Shown in pieces: positions 13,200 through 24,900 of a stretch of DNA of 64,000 nt. The notes below the pieces were generated by a model. The model was not told the origin of the DNA. It saw only the letters and a list, made by a program, of their open reading frames with translations, and searched no databases. The DNA comes from Diogma glabrata. Its lineage: Eukaryota > Arthropoda > Insecta > Diptera > Cylindrotomidae. The stretch lies in NCBI GenBank assembly GCA_963693315.1, contig OY856186.1, forward strand, positions 302,442,586 through 302,506,585, in the 5' to 3' direction. The position numbers and the translations under genes are program-made. Each line of letters opens with the position of its first letter. The first letter of the stretch is position 1.

Positions 13200-14110
13200 A
13201 ATTACTTTACCATGACAAATAATTTTTGCTTCACCACAATTTTAAATTGTGTGAAGTAATGCAATCTATCGAGAAAAAAAATCTTACATACCCCAAATTG
13301 TCTGGAGGGGTGGTTTCTTGGCATGTCTGCATTGGATTTTGATGAAACTTTGGCAAATGATCCAGGTTCACTTGAAAATGGAAGATCTGGATTCATTTCA
13401 AAATTGGACAAAATGGCGGAGAATCTCCCGAACACCTCTAAGTTTAAATCTTCAATAACTTCTAATCCCGGCTTATTATCTTATTGAAACTTGGTAGTAT
13501 ATAAAGTTTTAGTACTGTTTCCAATATTTCTGCATACCAACATCAGGTTTGTCACTTCCGGTTAAAAAGTTTTTTTTTCAGGTGTTTATCCCCTCACTGT
13601 AGCCTACAATTACCGATCGATTTTCATTAAAAAGTGGGAAACATAAGAAAGATTTTATCAACTTTTGTAGTACATTGGAGTACATTGGATAAAGGGTTGG
13701 GGTCCCGATACAACAGGTGTTTTTCACCATGTTTTTTATGTTTGTTGGCATACAACATTCGTTCGTGAATGAATTTTGATGACACTTTGGAAAAAGATGC
13801 AAAGATGTATGGATATGTAGGGCAAGGAGCTGATTGCTTTTTAAGTGGTATTGAACAAAGTAATGTGGGTCGCCCGAGCACCTGTTTTTTGAAAGCTCAA
13901 TAACATCTGTACCTGATAATCGATCAATTTGTGGGACACATCGGAGTGGCGGGGGTCTACCATACAACTGCTGGCTTTTCTTACCTTGTTTTTAAAGTTT
14001 GTCGGATCTTGGTAGAATTAAAAGTTGAATTTGTAACAGTTCTGCTTTCCAACTTCCGGTTTTTCACTTCCGGTAAAAATATTTTTTTACTTTTTCTCGA
14101 TACTACAGTT
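13200..14110. repeat. Degenerate tandem duplication of an unclassified repeat
   Basis: Two related segments follow one another (about 13200-13580 and 13600-14100). They share ttttgatgaaactttgg-like text (13337 against 13777), cccgaacacct against cccgagcacct (13426, 13873), and a cacttccggttaaaa-like end (about 13553, 14067). Short open frames on both strands do not resemble known proteins. Confidence 0.5.
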
Positions 14111-14579
14111 CTCTTGAATGTTTTTATAATTAGAACTACGCGAAATCTATAACATTGGTTAGCCATTAATTATAAAAGTATTGGATGGATTTTGGATTGG
14201 CTCACTTTATATCCAGAATATTTTGTTTCCAGAGCTGTGGTGAGGCTAGCCTATGCATCAGCGTCGCAATTTTGATTCATAAATTGTTGCTTTATTTCTA
14301 AATGATTAACATTTTTTATCAGTAATTTGGTTAACTATCTATACATATTATGCAAAGTAAAAAAGATACATCTCGTGGGTATTTTACTATAAGTATAGGT
14401 AACTCAAAATATATCAAATTTGGGTTATCTATTCTAGCAGACAATTTGAGAGGATAAAACTTTTGAATTCTAGAAGTATATAAGAATGAGTCTACTCTAG
14501 AGACTCCAAGCAGAGAGTTTACTAAACAAGCAGCGGTGATTGTTAATAACTAAACTTATATAAACTAATTTGTGACTTC

Positions 14580-15279
14580 TAAATTGTGCCCATAATTATG
14601 AAAGTGGTCTAAGTCATACATTTCTTGTTTTGAGATATTTAAAGGTTTGCAAATGATTAAATTAAGAAACATTTCTATATTATAAAAAATTTTATTTTAG
14701 AGCTTTGTTAGTCTTCAATAATGAAAGTTTATTATGCATGTGAAAGTTTGTGTAAATTTCATTCCGAAATAGGTATGCTTTTTACAGTTTGAATTGAGTT
14801 AGACCATTTTCAAAATTAACTAATTTAACGGCGTATAAATGACTTAACGCAAAAGCAAACTTCGAAATTCTAATGTTATTTATTAATTATTTTCCGAACT
14901 CATTATTTTGTCACCATTAACTTTCAGTTAAAAAAGAGCAATTTTGACATTTAGGAGGAACAGTTCATTTTTATGGGCCTATGGCCCGACAATATAAAAA
15001 CTTTGCAACACAACATTTTGGCAATTATTTTTGACATTTTGTTCGACTTTTTTGTTTTTTTTTTCTTCAAATTTTGTCTTAGACTACTATCATAATTAAC
15101 ACTAGATGAATTATATTTTTGTTGAAATAACAAGTACTCTATAACGGATCTTTTTTGACAATATCGTACAAATTACATTGGACTAATTTAGTTTGAAGTA
15201 ATTTGATGCGATATAAGGGATAAACTCATTTTTTTCAAATTTTGACTTAGACCACTTTCAAAATTATGGGCACAATTTA
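14580..15279. mobile_element. 700-bp MITE with ~37-bp TIRs
   Basis: The left end taaattgtgcccataatt followed by tgaaagtggtctaagtca is mirrored at 15279-15243 with a single mismatch. The interior has no transposase. The bases at the edges (TA) would fit a Tc1/mariner-type TA target, but this is not proven. It lies immediately upstream of the hAT element that starts at 15313. Confidence 0.75.
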
Positions 15280-15304
15280 TCTTTTTATATAATTAGAGTT
15301 TAAA

Positions 15305-15312
15305 CCGACCCA
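15305..15312 (+). repeat. 8-bp target site duplication of hAT element (left)
   Basis: ccgaccca is identical to 16067-16074 and directly flanks the element ends. Confidence 0.85.
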
Positions 15313-16066
15313 CAGAGGCGTTGCTGGGGGAGGGGGGGGCGAGGGGGAGAAGAGGCAATAGATCTTGCTGCGAAAAAATCGGAGGATTGTGACATTCCAA
15401 TGGAAAGCCGAATTCGTCGTAAAAACGGAAAAAACGAATGGCTGGTGAGTTTGCCCTTGATGTTGGACTGACACTGAGAGCTCAACTTAAAAAGGACATG
15501 TTGGAATATCTTGACCGATTCAGTGCTGAACTCCGAACTAGACTGAAGTCAGTTCAAGATTTAGCTTCATTGTTCGAGGTTGTGCAGACAAACACTTAGA
15601 TTTTGACGAACAGTGAAGAGCTGAAATTATCTGTATCAAAATTTACCGGTTTTTATGATGAGGTATCGGCAACAGAACTCCTCATAGAGATACCAAGATT
15701 GAGGAGGCATGTAAAAGCGGCCAATGTTACAGTTTCTAACTGGATGTACCTAGATTTTTTGAAATTAATCGTAGAATGGGATTTTTCAGATTTTCTTCCA
15801 AATCTTACGGTCGCACTAAAGTTATTTATGACTATTTGCGTATCAGTGGTTTCGTGTGAGAGGAGTTTCAGCAAATTAAAATTAATTAAAAATTACTTGC
15901 GGGCAACAATGACGCAATGTAGCTTTTTAATAATAATGCTCATTTGTATCAATTAAAAAAAATTATAAATTACGTTTATCGGCTTTTTATTATTATTGAC
16001 AGTTTTTATTTTTGGGGTGACACCACAATATCCGCCCGGGTGCCACCCATGCTAGCTACGCCACTG
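15313..16066 (+). mobile_element. hAT transposon, internally deleted
   Basis: The ends are inverted (cagaggcgttgctgg at 15313; ctagctacgccactg ending 16066; 12 of 15 match) and are of the CAGTGGCGTAGC type common in hAT elements. A perfect 8-bp duplication flanks them. The interior is the C-terminal part of a hAT transposase. At 754 bp it is far shorter than an autonomous copy, so it is a deletion derivative. Confidence 0.9.
15450..15956 (+). pseudogene. hAT transposase C-terminal fragment (ZMYM1-like family)
   Basis: One reading frame runs through the region with an in-frame TAG at 15597-15599. The diagnostic part is the hAT C-terminal dimerisation block near 15800-15905: LPNLTVALKLFMTICVSVVS followed by CERSFSKLKLIKNYLRATMT. 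It resembles the hAT transposase / zinc finger MYM-type family of animal genomes. The N-terminal BED or TTF zinc finger and most of the catalytic domain are missing, so the fragment cannot be an active transposase. Confidence 0.9.
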
Positions 16067-16074
16067 CCGACCCA
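16067..16074 (+). repeat. 8-bp target site duplication of hAT element (right)
   Basis: ccgaccca, identical to 15305-15312. Confidence 0.85.
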
Positions 16075-16431
16075 TGATATGATGTTTTGGCTAATAATGA
16101 AATAAATATAAACTTACTTGAAAATATCATATATGTATATATATTATTATTATTAGATATTTTTAGGGTAGATAAAAAATAAACGAAATTAATTTTTCGA
16201 AGATTTCTAACTTAAAAAAGAATTTATAACTGAATTGAAACAAAAATTAAAACTGTTTCCACTTTCTTCAAAAATAAAATTCTTAATCTTTTTCATTTGT
16301 TTTCTTTGTTATTTTGTGTGTAAACCCAAATCATATATTTAAAATAATTTGCACATTCAAGTATTTTTTTTGTAAAATAATATAATGAACCGAGAACATG
16401 TTCATGTATTTTTCGAAACTATACATACATG

Positions 16432-16654
16432 AATAATAATAAAATAATAAACGCCTTATTCTTGTTAAATTGAGTTTTATTTCACTAAATACGTATTTCG
16501 AAAGCTGTGCTTTCATCGACAGTAGTACCTAAAAAACGGTAGTATCTAAAAGATTTTTAGATACTACTGTCGATGAAAGCATAGCTTTCGAAATACGTAT
16601 TTAGTGAAATTAAACTCAATTTAAGAATAAGGCGTTTATTATTTTATTATTATT
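16432..16654. repeat. Long near-perfect inverted repeat (~100-bp arms)
   Basis: Arm 16432-16535 pairs with 16554-16654, with about three mismatches and one 2-nt indel and a loop of about 18 nt. The tip also contains a second stem, gtagtatctaaaa / ttttagatactac, at about 16539-16567, so the tip can fold in two ways. No coding sequence. A transcript would form a long dsRNA hairpin. Confidence 0.85.
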
Positions 16655-17334
16655 TAAATACCTTGTTACAGTTTAGAACTTTTAAATTAAAATATACTTA
16701 CATACGTATTTATTTAGTCTTAGTTAGTACAAAGAAAGTTTCATTAGTGTTAGTCCATAAAACTTTTTGTTTTTGAAAAATTGGGATCCATACTCAAACT
16801 ACATTTTTGCTACAGATCCTTGCCGTTTACGAGAATCTTCTTCCAACAAAAAACATTCAATACAGGAAAAGCTCACTTTATTTTTAACTGTCTAAAAACG
16901 CAGTACAAATCATTACAGGATCTTCGAAAAATTTGAACTATAGAAAAAGTGGAAAAGCTTTGTTTTTTTTAACTGCAGAAAAACATCGAACAAACCTTGA
17001 TAACCTTCAAAATAACCTTGAGAATGTTTTCTTTATTACACAAATTTCTGTGCAAATAATGACGATTTACAAAATATTTTTCAAATTTCACCTGATTCCA
17101 GTTGTGTCAACTTTTTATCGTTTTGTAATAAAACTTAAACTAATATATTTAGCATAGTTAAAAATCTTTTATAACCCTCCCTCTCTCCCTATATTTGCTC
17201 CAAGCTCATATTTTAAACTTACGAAAAGTAAGGACTTAATGCATATTTCAATATGCATGCATATGTACGACCTGCCGAGCGTGTATGTGGAGAGGGTCCA
17301 ATACTTAATCTATAGTTCAAAACCTAACCCACCC

Positions 17335-17425
17335 GCTGGTGGATGAACTCTATTCAGTCAACGGTAGTATCCTCTAACCTAGTTATCTAATATTCCTTGA
17401 TGATGGCACGCTATTGCTTGCTCGA
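17335..17425 (-). repeat. Dispersed repeat piece shared with 6200-6305
   Basis: Inverted partner of 6200-6305 (gcaatagcgt, tactaccgttgactgaat). The surrounding 17170-17730 is richer in GC than its neighbours and may be a decayed mobile element. The - strand open frame at 17456-17725 within it was not recognised. Confidence 0.5.
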
Positions 17426-18254
17426 AGAAACACCACATAAATCTATATTTGAGCTTTAATTATTGAGGAAGACAGGGGACCCTAGCTGGATTATTGGTAA
17501 CCACATGTGGTAAATCACACTTAAATTTGTCAGAGCGCTATCCACTAAATATCTAGTGAGTTGCAATATTGCATCTAGCAGTAAATGAAGCACTTGTTTG
17601 TAAGAAACGGTAAGTCTAATTGCTAAATCAAAACTCTTTGTGGTATAGGCCTCTCTGTTGGTGAAGTTTAACCCCATTTGTTTCTTCAATATATATGTGG
17701 CTGCGATCGACAATCTTTGCACCATCTTGTTTAAATTGCCCTATATCTTGATCCTATCATTTTGTCAATGCAATTAATATGTGCTCTGAGTCATGGCTCA
17801 ATTGTCAACTAAAATTTTTGTAACCGCTTAGTTAATGGACCGGCTTTGTATAGAATAACAAAAGCACGCGAAAAACTTATATTTAAGTCGTCTGATGTGA
17901 GATTAAACGTTTGTCTCAAAATTATTCCAATGTATATTTTAATTTTTTCCGACCAATGGATTTTCTGAAAACTTTCTGTTACCAAATTAAAAGGACTGAA
18001 ATTTTTAAACAATCTCGAGAATGCCACATAGTGACTGACTAATGTTATTAGAACAGGGTCCTACTCTTCTAAACATTTTAGAAATGCCTTAGCACTTGCT
18101 ATATTACAACTACGGCATACAGTATGTAAAGGAGCAGGAAAATTAAAAAAAAAAACATTCAAGATATTTAGTATATAGAATACGTAGTTTTTTTAAACAT
18201 TATTCAGTCCAATGTATAATAGCAAAGACATCAGTTTTTATTAAGTATTCAACA

Positions 18255-18520
18255 CCTCTATTGTTTCAACACAACAGAAAAACAATACATACAGCAAACT
18301 ATGGGATCTATTCAGTAAAATCTTCTAGTTTAGGCAAGTCTAGCGTCTTCCAGTACAGCGTTAAAAAATAATACACAAAATATTTTCTATTCAATTCAAC
18401 TTAAAACATTTATTTACAATTAAAATTCACTTCACTTTTATTTACACGATTTAATGTTAAAGATACAGCTTTCCATTTACAATTAATTTTATCACTGTTA
18501 ACACAATCGCATTTCAATTT
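18255..18520 (-). repeat. Dispersed repeat family, copy C
   Basis: Same family and orientation as copy B (10160-10435), inverted relative to copy A. It shares ttatttacaattaaaattca and acaatcgcatttcaattt. Confidence 0.65.
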
Positions 18521-20330
18521 GATCTGTCTTTCGTTCTACAAAAGGATTTCCTTAAAAACAATTTTCTAGTTTTAGGAACGTTCCCTAAATTTCATAAATT
18601 GAAGTCTATCGTTGTATTAATCCATTTAACGTTGAGTAATAATTTTGCATGTATGTATTTTATTTATTGTTTTTTATCCCTTTTTCCAAGAAAAATGATG
18701 GCTGTGATTTTAATGGTTTAGTTGTAATAATTATTGAAATATTGTATAGGGTTGAATTATTGAATAGGGTTGATTATGTAAATTCGTAACAATACCATTG
18801 AAAATACAACCACATAGAGCTAAAACACTTTAAAAAATAAAACATTAATCCCTAAAACATTATTTATAACGAAGATAAGTCATACAACAAAAAATGAAAA
18901 TGCGACCTTTGCTTGCATGAAAATATACATTCTTTGTGGTCATCAAAACGCAACTTAACCCCAGTGAACTGGGCATTTTTGAATTACATATTTTGTTAGT
19001 TTAAAGAGTTTTTGCTGTTTTAAAAGCAAACCACAGCAACGCAAAAATAGTAAATAGTATAGACAAATTGCAAGAAATTTATTCAATTTATTTGTAATTA
19101 ATTGTTATTATCTTTCAATTTTGATGACTTGATTTTTTTAATTCAATAATTACATAACTACTATGTAATTGAACAGTTTCATAATCTTTCAACTATTGCC
19201 TGTTAATCTGGCAACTATTTGCCTGTCATGCGATTGAAATATGACCCTGGCACGATTTTCAAGTGATTTATTACAATACATTCTAGTTTTTGGGTACTAA
19301 GTACTAGGTAATACTAATACATACATACTTGTATTTGAAAGATATGGAAACTACCTTTTTCCATTTTGAAATTGACGAAAACGTTTTTTACTAATTTCAA
19401 ATTTTTTTAAATTCCTTGCCGGCTATTCTTTTTTAACAAAACATTTTTACTTTAGCACAAGTGAGAACCACCACCACTACTTATATTGTTACGATTCTAC
19501 ATGTTCGCTATGAAATGGAAAACAAAATTGTATTTAAACTCAGTTTCCCCTATTCATAGAATATTTTAAAACTAAAATCAACGTCACATTGTTTCCAAGG
19601 AAAAGGGTCACAACATGAAATAAAATATATTTAAAGTAATGATGTATATTGCAGATTGCATAAGAAATTCTGTAGCTTTCTTTGTAAAGAATGGGTTTAC
19701 CTAGAATATATGAGAAAGTAAGAAAAATTGTATGTAAGGAATTCCGTTTGAAAAATAAAATAATTAGTTTTAGTTAAACAGTGGAGTGGGCTTATGTTAA
19801 GTGAAATTTAATTGTAAATAAAATTTTAGAAGTTTGTTCATAATGGAAATTTCTAATCAGTGATCGAATCCAGAACGAAATTTGTAAATAACGTTTATCG
19901 AATTGAAAATATAACCTATTCAAAATAAAGTAGAAAAATGTTACAATATTTTTAATAGAAATAAAATAATATAATGTACAATAAGTTTCGCAAAAAAATA
20001 TTGTTTACTCTGTTTTGAGATGGGGTAACCCTAAAATATGACATTATTGTGGTCGGCGATTTATGAAAGAAACCCTATCGTTTGATTAATGGAATTAAAT
20101 GAAATTTTAATCAAATGAAAAATATGACCCTCTGTAAGAAAAAAAATTTTAAAATTCGTGAAGTAGGAATCCGCCATTTTGTAAAAGAAAAGTAAAGTGC
20201 GTAAATACTTAATTTTTTAAGTATTAAAGATTATATATAAATTTAATTTTTTTAGAGTCTGTGCGTGCATTTGTGTTGTACTATGCAAATTTGTTTTTGG
20301 TAACAGTTGTAATATTTTTATCCAAATTTC
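18521..20330. other. AT-rich non-coding stretch
   Basis: No gene was seen. A partial match to the dispersed family (gtgatcgaatccag, cgtttatcgaattgaaaat) lies at 19790-19910. Confidence 0.45.
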
Positions 20331-20631
20331 TAGAACGGTATACCCTATTGGTGAGACTTCGGCGTCCCTCCGAATTTCTTCATAATCGATTTACTCATAA
20401 ACTATAAGTGCTATCAACTTGAAATTTTCTACAGTTATTAAATGTTTTTTCCCACGCCTGCTGTTAACAAAAAAATTCAAATATTTGTTTTCATCTATAT
20501 TTTATGGACATAGATAAGGAGATAGTAAAACAAAAGTTTTTTTTAAGAGATCGAGTTTGGTTTAGAAAAATCGAAGAAGATGGAAATATTGTAAAAAAAA
20601 TATCAATGCATTTTCCACTGCTTAGTATTTG

Positions 20632-20667
20632 AGTTATTGCCAAAAACGTGTGTTTTTGGCAATAACT
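20632..20667. repeat. Perfect stem-loop, 16-bp arms, 4-nt loop
   Basis: agttattgccaaaaac pairs perfectly with gtttttggcaataact around gtgt. It is followed by A-rich sequence rather than a T tract, so there is no reason to call a terminator. Confidence 0.8.
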
Positions 20668-20669
20668 GG

Positions 20670-21115
20670 CAATGTCCCCTCCCCTTAACTTGAACATTAC
20701 AAAACAAAAAAAAAATTAAAAAAATTCACGGGTGTAGGAATTTTGCATAAAAAAACCGTTTTTTGTTTTGGTTGTTATAATTTCAAATTTTAATTGGGGG
20801 TTGAGAGTAGAAATTTCGAAAAGTCATAAGAAAGGTGATTTTTTGTAGTTCAAAACAGTTTTTTTTTTGTAATTTTCGAAAGCTCAGTATTCGACTTATT
20901 TTCGAAAATGTAAAATTTTCTTTGTCTCCCCCTTATCTGCGAATATTGCAAAAGAAAAAATTTAAAAAAATTCACGAGTGTAGAGATTTTACTTAATCGA
21001 AACTAAATTTTTTTTTTGGTTATAATTTCAAATGTTCATTGGAGGGGTAAATGGGTAAAGTAGAAATTTTGAAAAAAAATTATTTTTGATCATGTCATTT
21101 TTCGAAACCACCGTT
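20670..21115. repeat. Degenerate tandem repeat, ~255-bp unit
   Basis: aaaaaaattcacgggtgtag (about 20720) recurs as aaaaaaattcacgagtgtag (about 20965). The neighbouring text (ccctccccttaac / ctcccccttatc; ggttgttataatttcaaat / ggttataatttcaaat) is in the same order. Two diverged copies of a non-coding unit. Confidence 0.6.
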
Positions 21116-21582
21116 TTTGGCTTATTTCTAAAATTGTGTTTTGGAGAGGAACTGTTCTCGTATAATAATATATACACGGAACCCTCGACGAGCGAGATAT
21201 ATTCGCACTTGTCCGACTTATTACGAGAGTGGAAAGAGAAACAGAGGATCGATAATATGATATATAAACGATCAAATTGTTTGGATCGAGTCAATTATTA
21301 TTTAATTAAAATTAAAACAGATTGATCATGTTGATCACTGTCATTATTTTGTTTCTCTAAAAAATTTTAATTTTTGTTTACAGTAATTTCAATAAAAATC
21401 ATTTAAAGTTATAATTATTTATTTAAATAACAATTTTATAACATGATAATCGTGCTTTATTGTGAAATATTATTAAGTTAAGCACAGTGAATAAAAAAGG
21501 TTCTGCATTAATGTTTTCTTCTCAATTCTGACATTGATTAATTACTTTACAAAAATAATAAATATAAACAACAAATCAAACC

Positions 21583-21987
21583 ATGGTGGACGACGATATT
21601 TTTTACCTTAAATGGAGTAACTTTCAACCAAACATAAATAATCAATTTGAAAGATTACGAGAAAATGAAGATCTAGTGGATATAACCTTTGCTTGTGAAG
21701 GTAAAAAAATCGGAGCTCATAAATTAATTTTATTCGCTTGCAGTCCTTATTTCAAAGAACTGTTAATGGCAAATGGTTCACATTCAGTATTTTATTTTTA
21801 TGTATGGTGTTCGATATGAAATATTAAAGGCCATAATTCAATATATGTATTTAGCAGAAGTGCACATAAGTAACGGAAATTTGAAAGAGTTTATTAAAAC
21901 AGCGAAATCATTACAAATAAAGATATTACATATGAAGAAGCAAAACTAGATGAAGATGCTAACCATCTTAATGGATTTCTAGCATGA
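21583..21987 (+). pseudogene. BTB-domain (BTB-ZF type) pseudogene fragment
   Basis: From an ATG at 21583 the sequence reads FYLKWSNFQPNINNQFERL, then LVDITFACEGKKIGAHKLIL and ACSPYFKELL. This is the N-terminal half of the BTB/POZ domain as found in insect tramtrack/broad-type transcription factors. Near 21785 the frame shifts; the next part (YGVRYEILKAIIQYMYLAEV, then HISNGNLKEFIKTAKSLQIK) continues the same fold in another frame. A second shift near 21925 leads to a tail ending TGA at 21987. No GT-AG intron sits at either shift and no zinc fingers follow. The most likely reading is a decayed, possibly retrotransposed or mobile-element-carried copy. A real BTB exon with assembly errors is the alternative. 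Confidence 0.75.
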
Positions 21988-21989
21988 GC

Positions 21990-24900
21990 AACATTCAACA
22001 TTAAATAATGTAAGCCTTTTTAAATTTTAACTTGTATAATTGTTGGTGATTCATTTATTTTTAACTAAATTATTGTCTCTGTTAGTAAATTAATAGTTAT
22101 ATTCAATCTGTGATTCATATTAAGAGATTTTCAAGTGTTATCCGATTTGTTTGTCATAGATTCAGTTTCCCGGTGTAAAATAATATTATAATTCGTTTGA
22201 AAAGTCCAATTTTCGTAACAGCCCTTCACATGGAAAATCAGATACAAAAATTGTCTAACAAATTTATAACTTGGCTTTTGCTTCGAATATCTGTATCAAG
22301 TGCTCCGACACAGATATATTTATTATAATGCTCGGCAATATAAAAAAACTCAGTGAAATTACCCAAAAATTAAGAGAACCGACTTGTTCTACTATTCCAG
22401 CTTTGCACGTCTTTATTGTCTGTGATTAAAACTAGTCATTGTTCAGGAAAGAATTAAGGTTATACAATCTACTGATTCAGTCGAAAGACTTCCGAACAGC
22501 ATTTGCAATTGTAAGCCCATTGGATGACGATAATCCTTCAAACGTGATATAACAATAGTCAAAAAAAATTAAAACTGTAAACCTAATAACTTTAAAATTG
22601 TATGAAGAGAGACATACAAAATCGTAATCACATATCTGTCATATTCAATTTCTCTTTTCTCCATTTTTATTTTTTTTTTATTTATTACCACAATCTTTTT
22701 TATTAAATTATAAATTAAAAACAATTCCAAATGTAAAATGCTAAAACATATTAAACGTTTTCTTGATAGTTGTGCTAATTTTTATATGAATGAAATTCAT
22801 TTTAAATGAATGAAAATAATTACGAGAGTAATTTAAATTGTTTTTGTTATTTCCAGACATGCAATATTTTCTAACGACACGAATAAATATTCAAGCTATG
22901 TAAATATTCTCAAAGCATATTATTAAAATTTGCTGGCAAACTTTTTTCATTATGGACAAATTTATATTACATTGATAAAATTTCAAAAATTATTTGTTTG
23001 GTTAGATTGAAATTCAAAACGTCATTTTTTCATTTCTTTTTATGCAGTCGCAGGGAAGGAGAAACTATTGTTTTTTGGTAGTAGGGTTTTTTAATTTTTT
23101 CTTATAGATTTAAAAAGTACTCGCAATAATTGTACAATTTTGAATCAAATGAAAAATTTACGTGTGTCTATGGAAGACATAACTGTTTCTCTCTGAGACA
23201 AAGAGAAGAAAACAAAAAAACGATTTGACATATCTGGAGTTACGCTAAATATTAGTTGTGGTGATCCGTTGCTGTAAACGGAATGTTAAAACTGTGTACA
23301 ACTGTGTTTTAACTCTAGAAAATAAACAAAAATCCAATTTTCTTTAGTTCTATTCAAAATCCTTGTAAACATTGATTAAGTTACTTGTTTCTTAACATTT
23401 TCAACGACCAAACAAATTCTTTTACATGCTACAATAATGGTAGTTTAATTGGCATTTGTATGCACGCGTGTGATCTTCGAGTATTTAACTAGTCTCTAGT
23501 TCAACAAACTCTTTATCATCTTATATTAGCAAATTTATATTGACCTACCCCTTGATACTATTACATTTGATGATGCATTTCTCAATTTATTATAGTCGTT
23601 ATCAGATCTACCTTTAAAAATTGTGGGGCCCTGTACCAGTAATAGTGGGGAGTCTTAAAGGAATTCGAATTATCAAACAAATAGAGCTGTATTATACAAT
23701 TTCAAGCATAACTGGAGTGGAGCCTCTTAAAGACTACAGAGCCCTGTTTCTAGACACGTTAGTACCATTCATTTGCCATTTTATTTTTAACCTATTATCA
23801 TTTTGACCTATTTCATTTTTAGTTTTAACCTATTTTAGTTGATTTTTACAGTTGCTCTAAGATCTTTGAAGTTTGATCGATAAGAATACTTTAAAATTTT
23901 GTTTTTTTGTTATAATTTTATATTTTTTAACTTGAACGAAATACAAGCACGATTAAATATGATTGTAATTAAAATTATCGGTTAACCGGGCTTCCCTTCA
24001 AAATTTACCATATAGCCGTTAATCGAAAAAGTCGGAAATGTGCAAACCCTAGTCGTCAGATTTAACTGATCAAGAAAATAATGATCCAAGCGAAGATTAC
24101 AAACAACTACAGCAGCGAAATAATATATAATTTTTTAATTATTATACTGCTCTAAAATTAATTTTCAGGTTTTAGAAAGTATTTGCAACTTGCAAGGTAT
24201 ATAGTTTTTTTTTCGCATCGAACGCTATCGAACCGGGAGACTGATGGTAGGTAGTAGGCTATTAATTTACTCCACCAATGTGATACAATACTAGAAAATC
24301 AGCCTTTAGAAAGTACTCGAAAGCTTTTATCGCTCGCCGCTCGGGGAATTCTATTGAAAACCAATGAGTGGTTTTCGAATTATCTCAAATCGGTCACACT
24401 ATGATTATATTTTTGACTCCGTGTATCTCAAAATAGGCTAAACAATTATTTTTATTTGTAATGTAGGAAATAATTTGTATTTTAGATTTTAGATGGTATT
24501 ATATAAGGTTGTGAAACTTCGGATAAAACAGCCTTTTGTTCGTACTTTGAAATCTCATAACTAATTTAGATAAATCATTGGAATTAAAGTTTTTAGCAAT
24601 TGTATACAATACAACTTAATGTTATAAGGCAATATTGATAAAACTTTGGTATGAAACTTTTTTGATGAAGGACAAACTGTCCCTCCATGTTACGAAACAG
24701 TAAATGTAAAACATTGGTTATAGCTTGAAAAATAGTTTGATATTTGCTATTTTTTTTAAATGGTTCAACAAGTTTTTTTTTTAAATAACCATTTTGAGTT
24801 GGTTGGTACTAATCAAATAGTAGGTTGAAATTTTTTTCTCACTTTTTCTTATTCAGTTTATGATATCCAGTTTTCCAGTTTTCGCTCATTTAAAATCTAT

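Noticed and set aside
20632..20667. Intrinsic transcription terminator
   Set aside because: Perfect hairpin but not followed by a T tract, and the DNA is eukaryotic.
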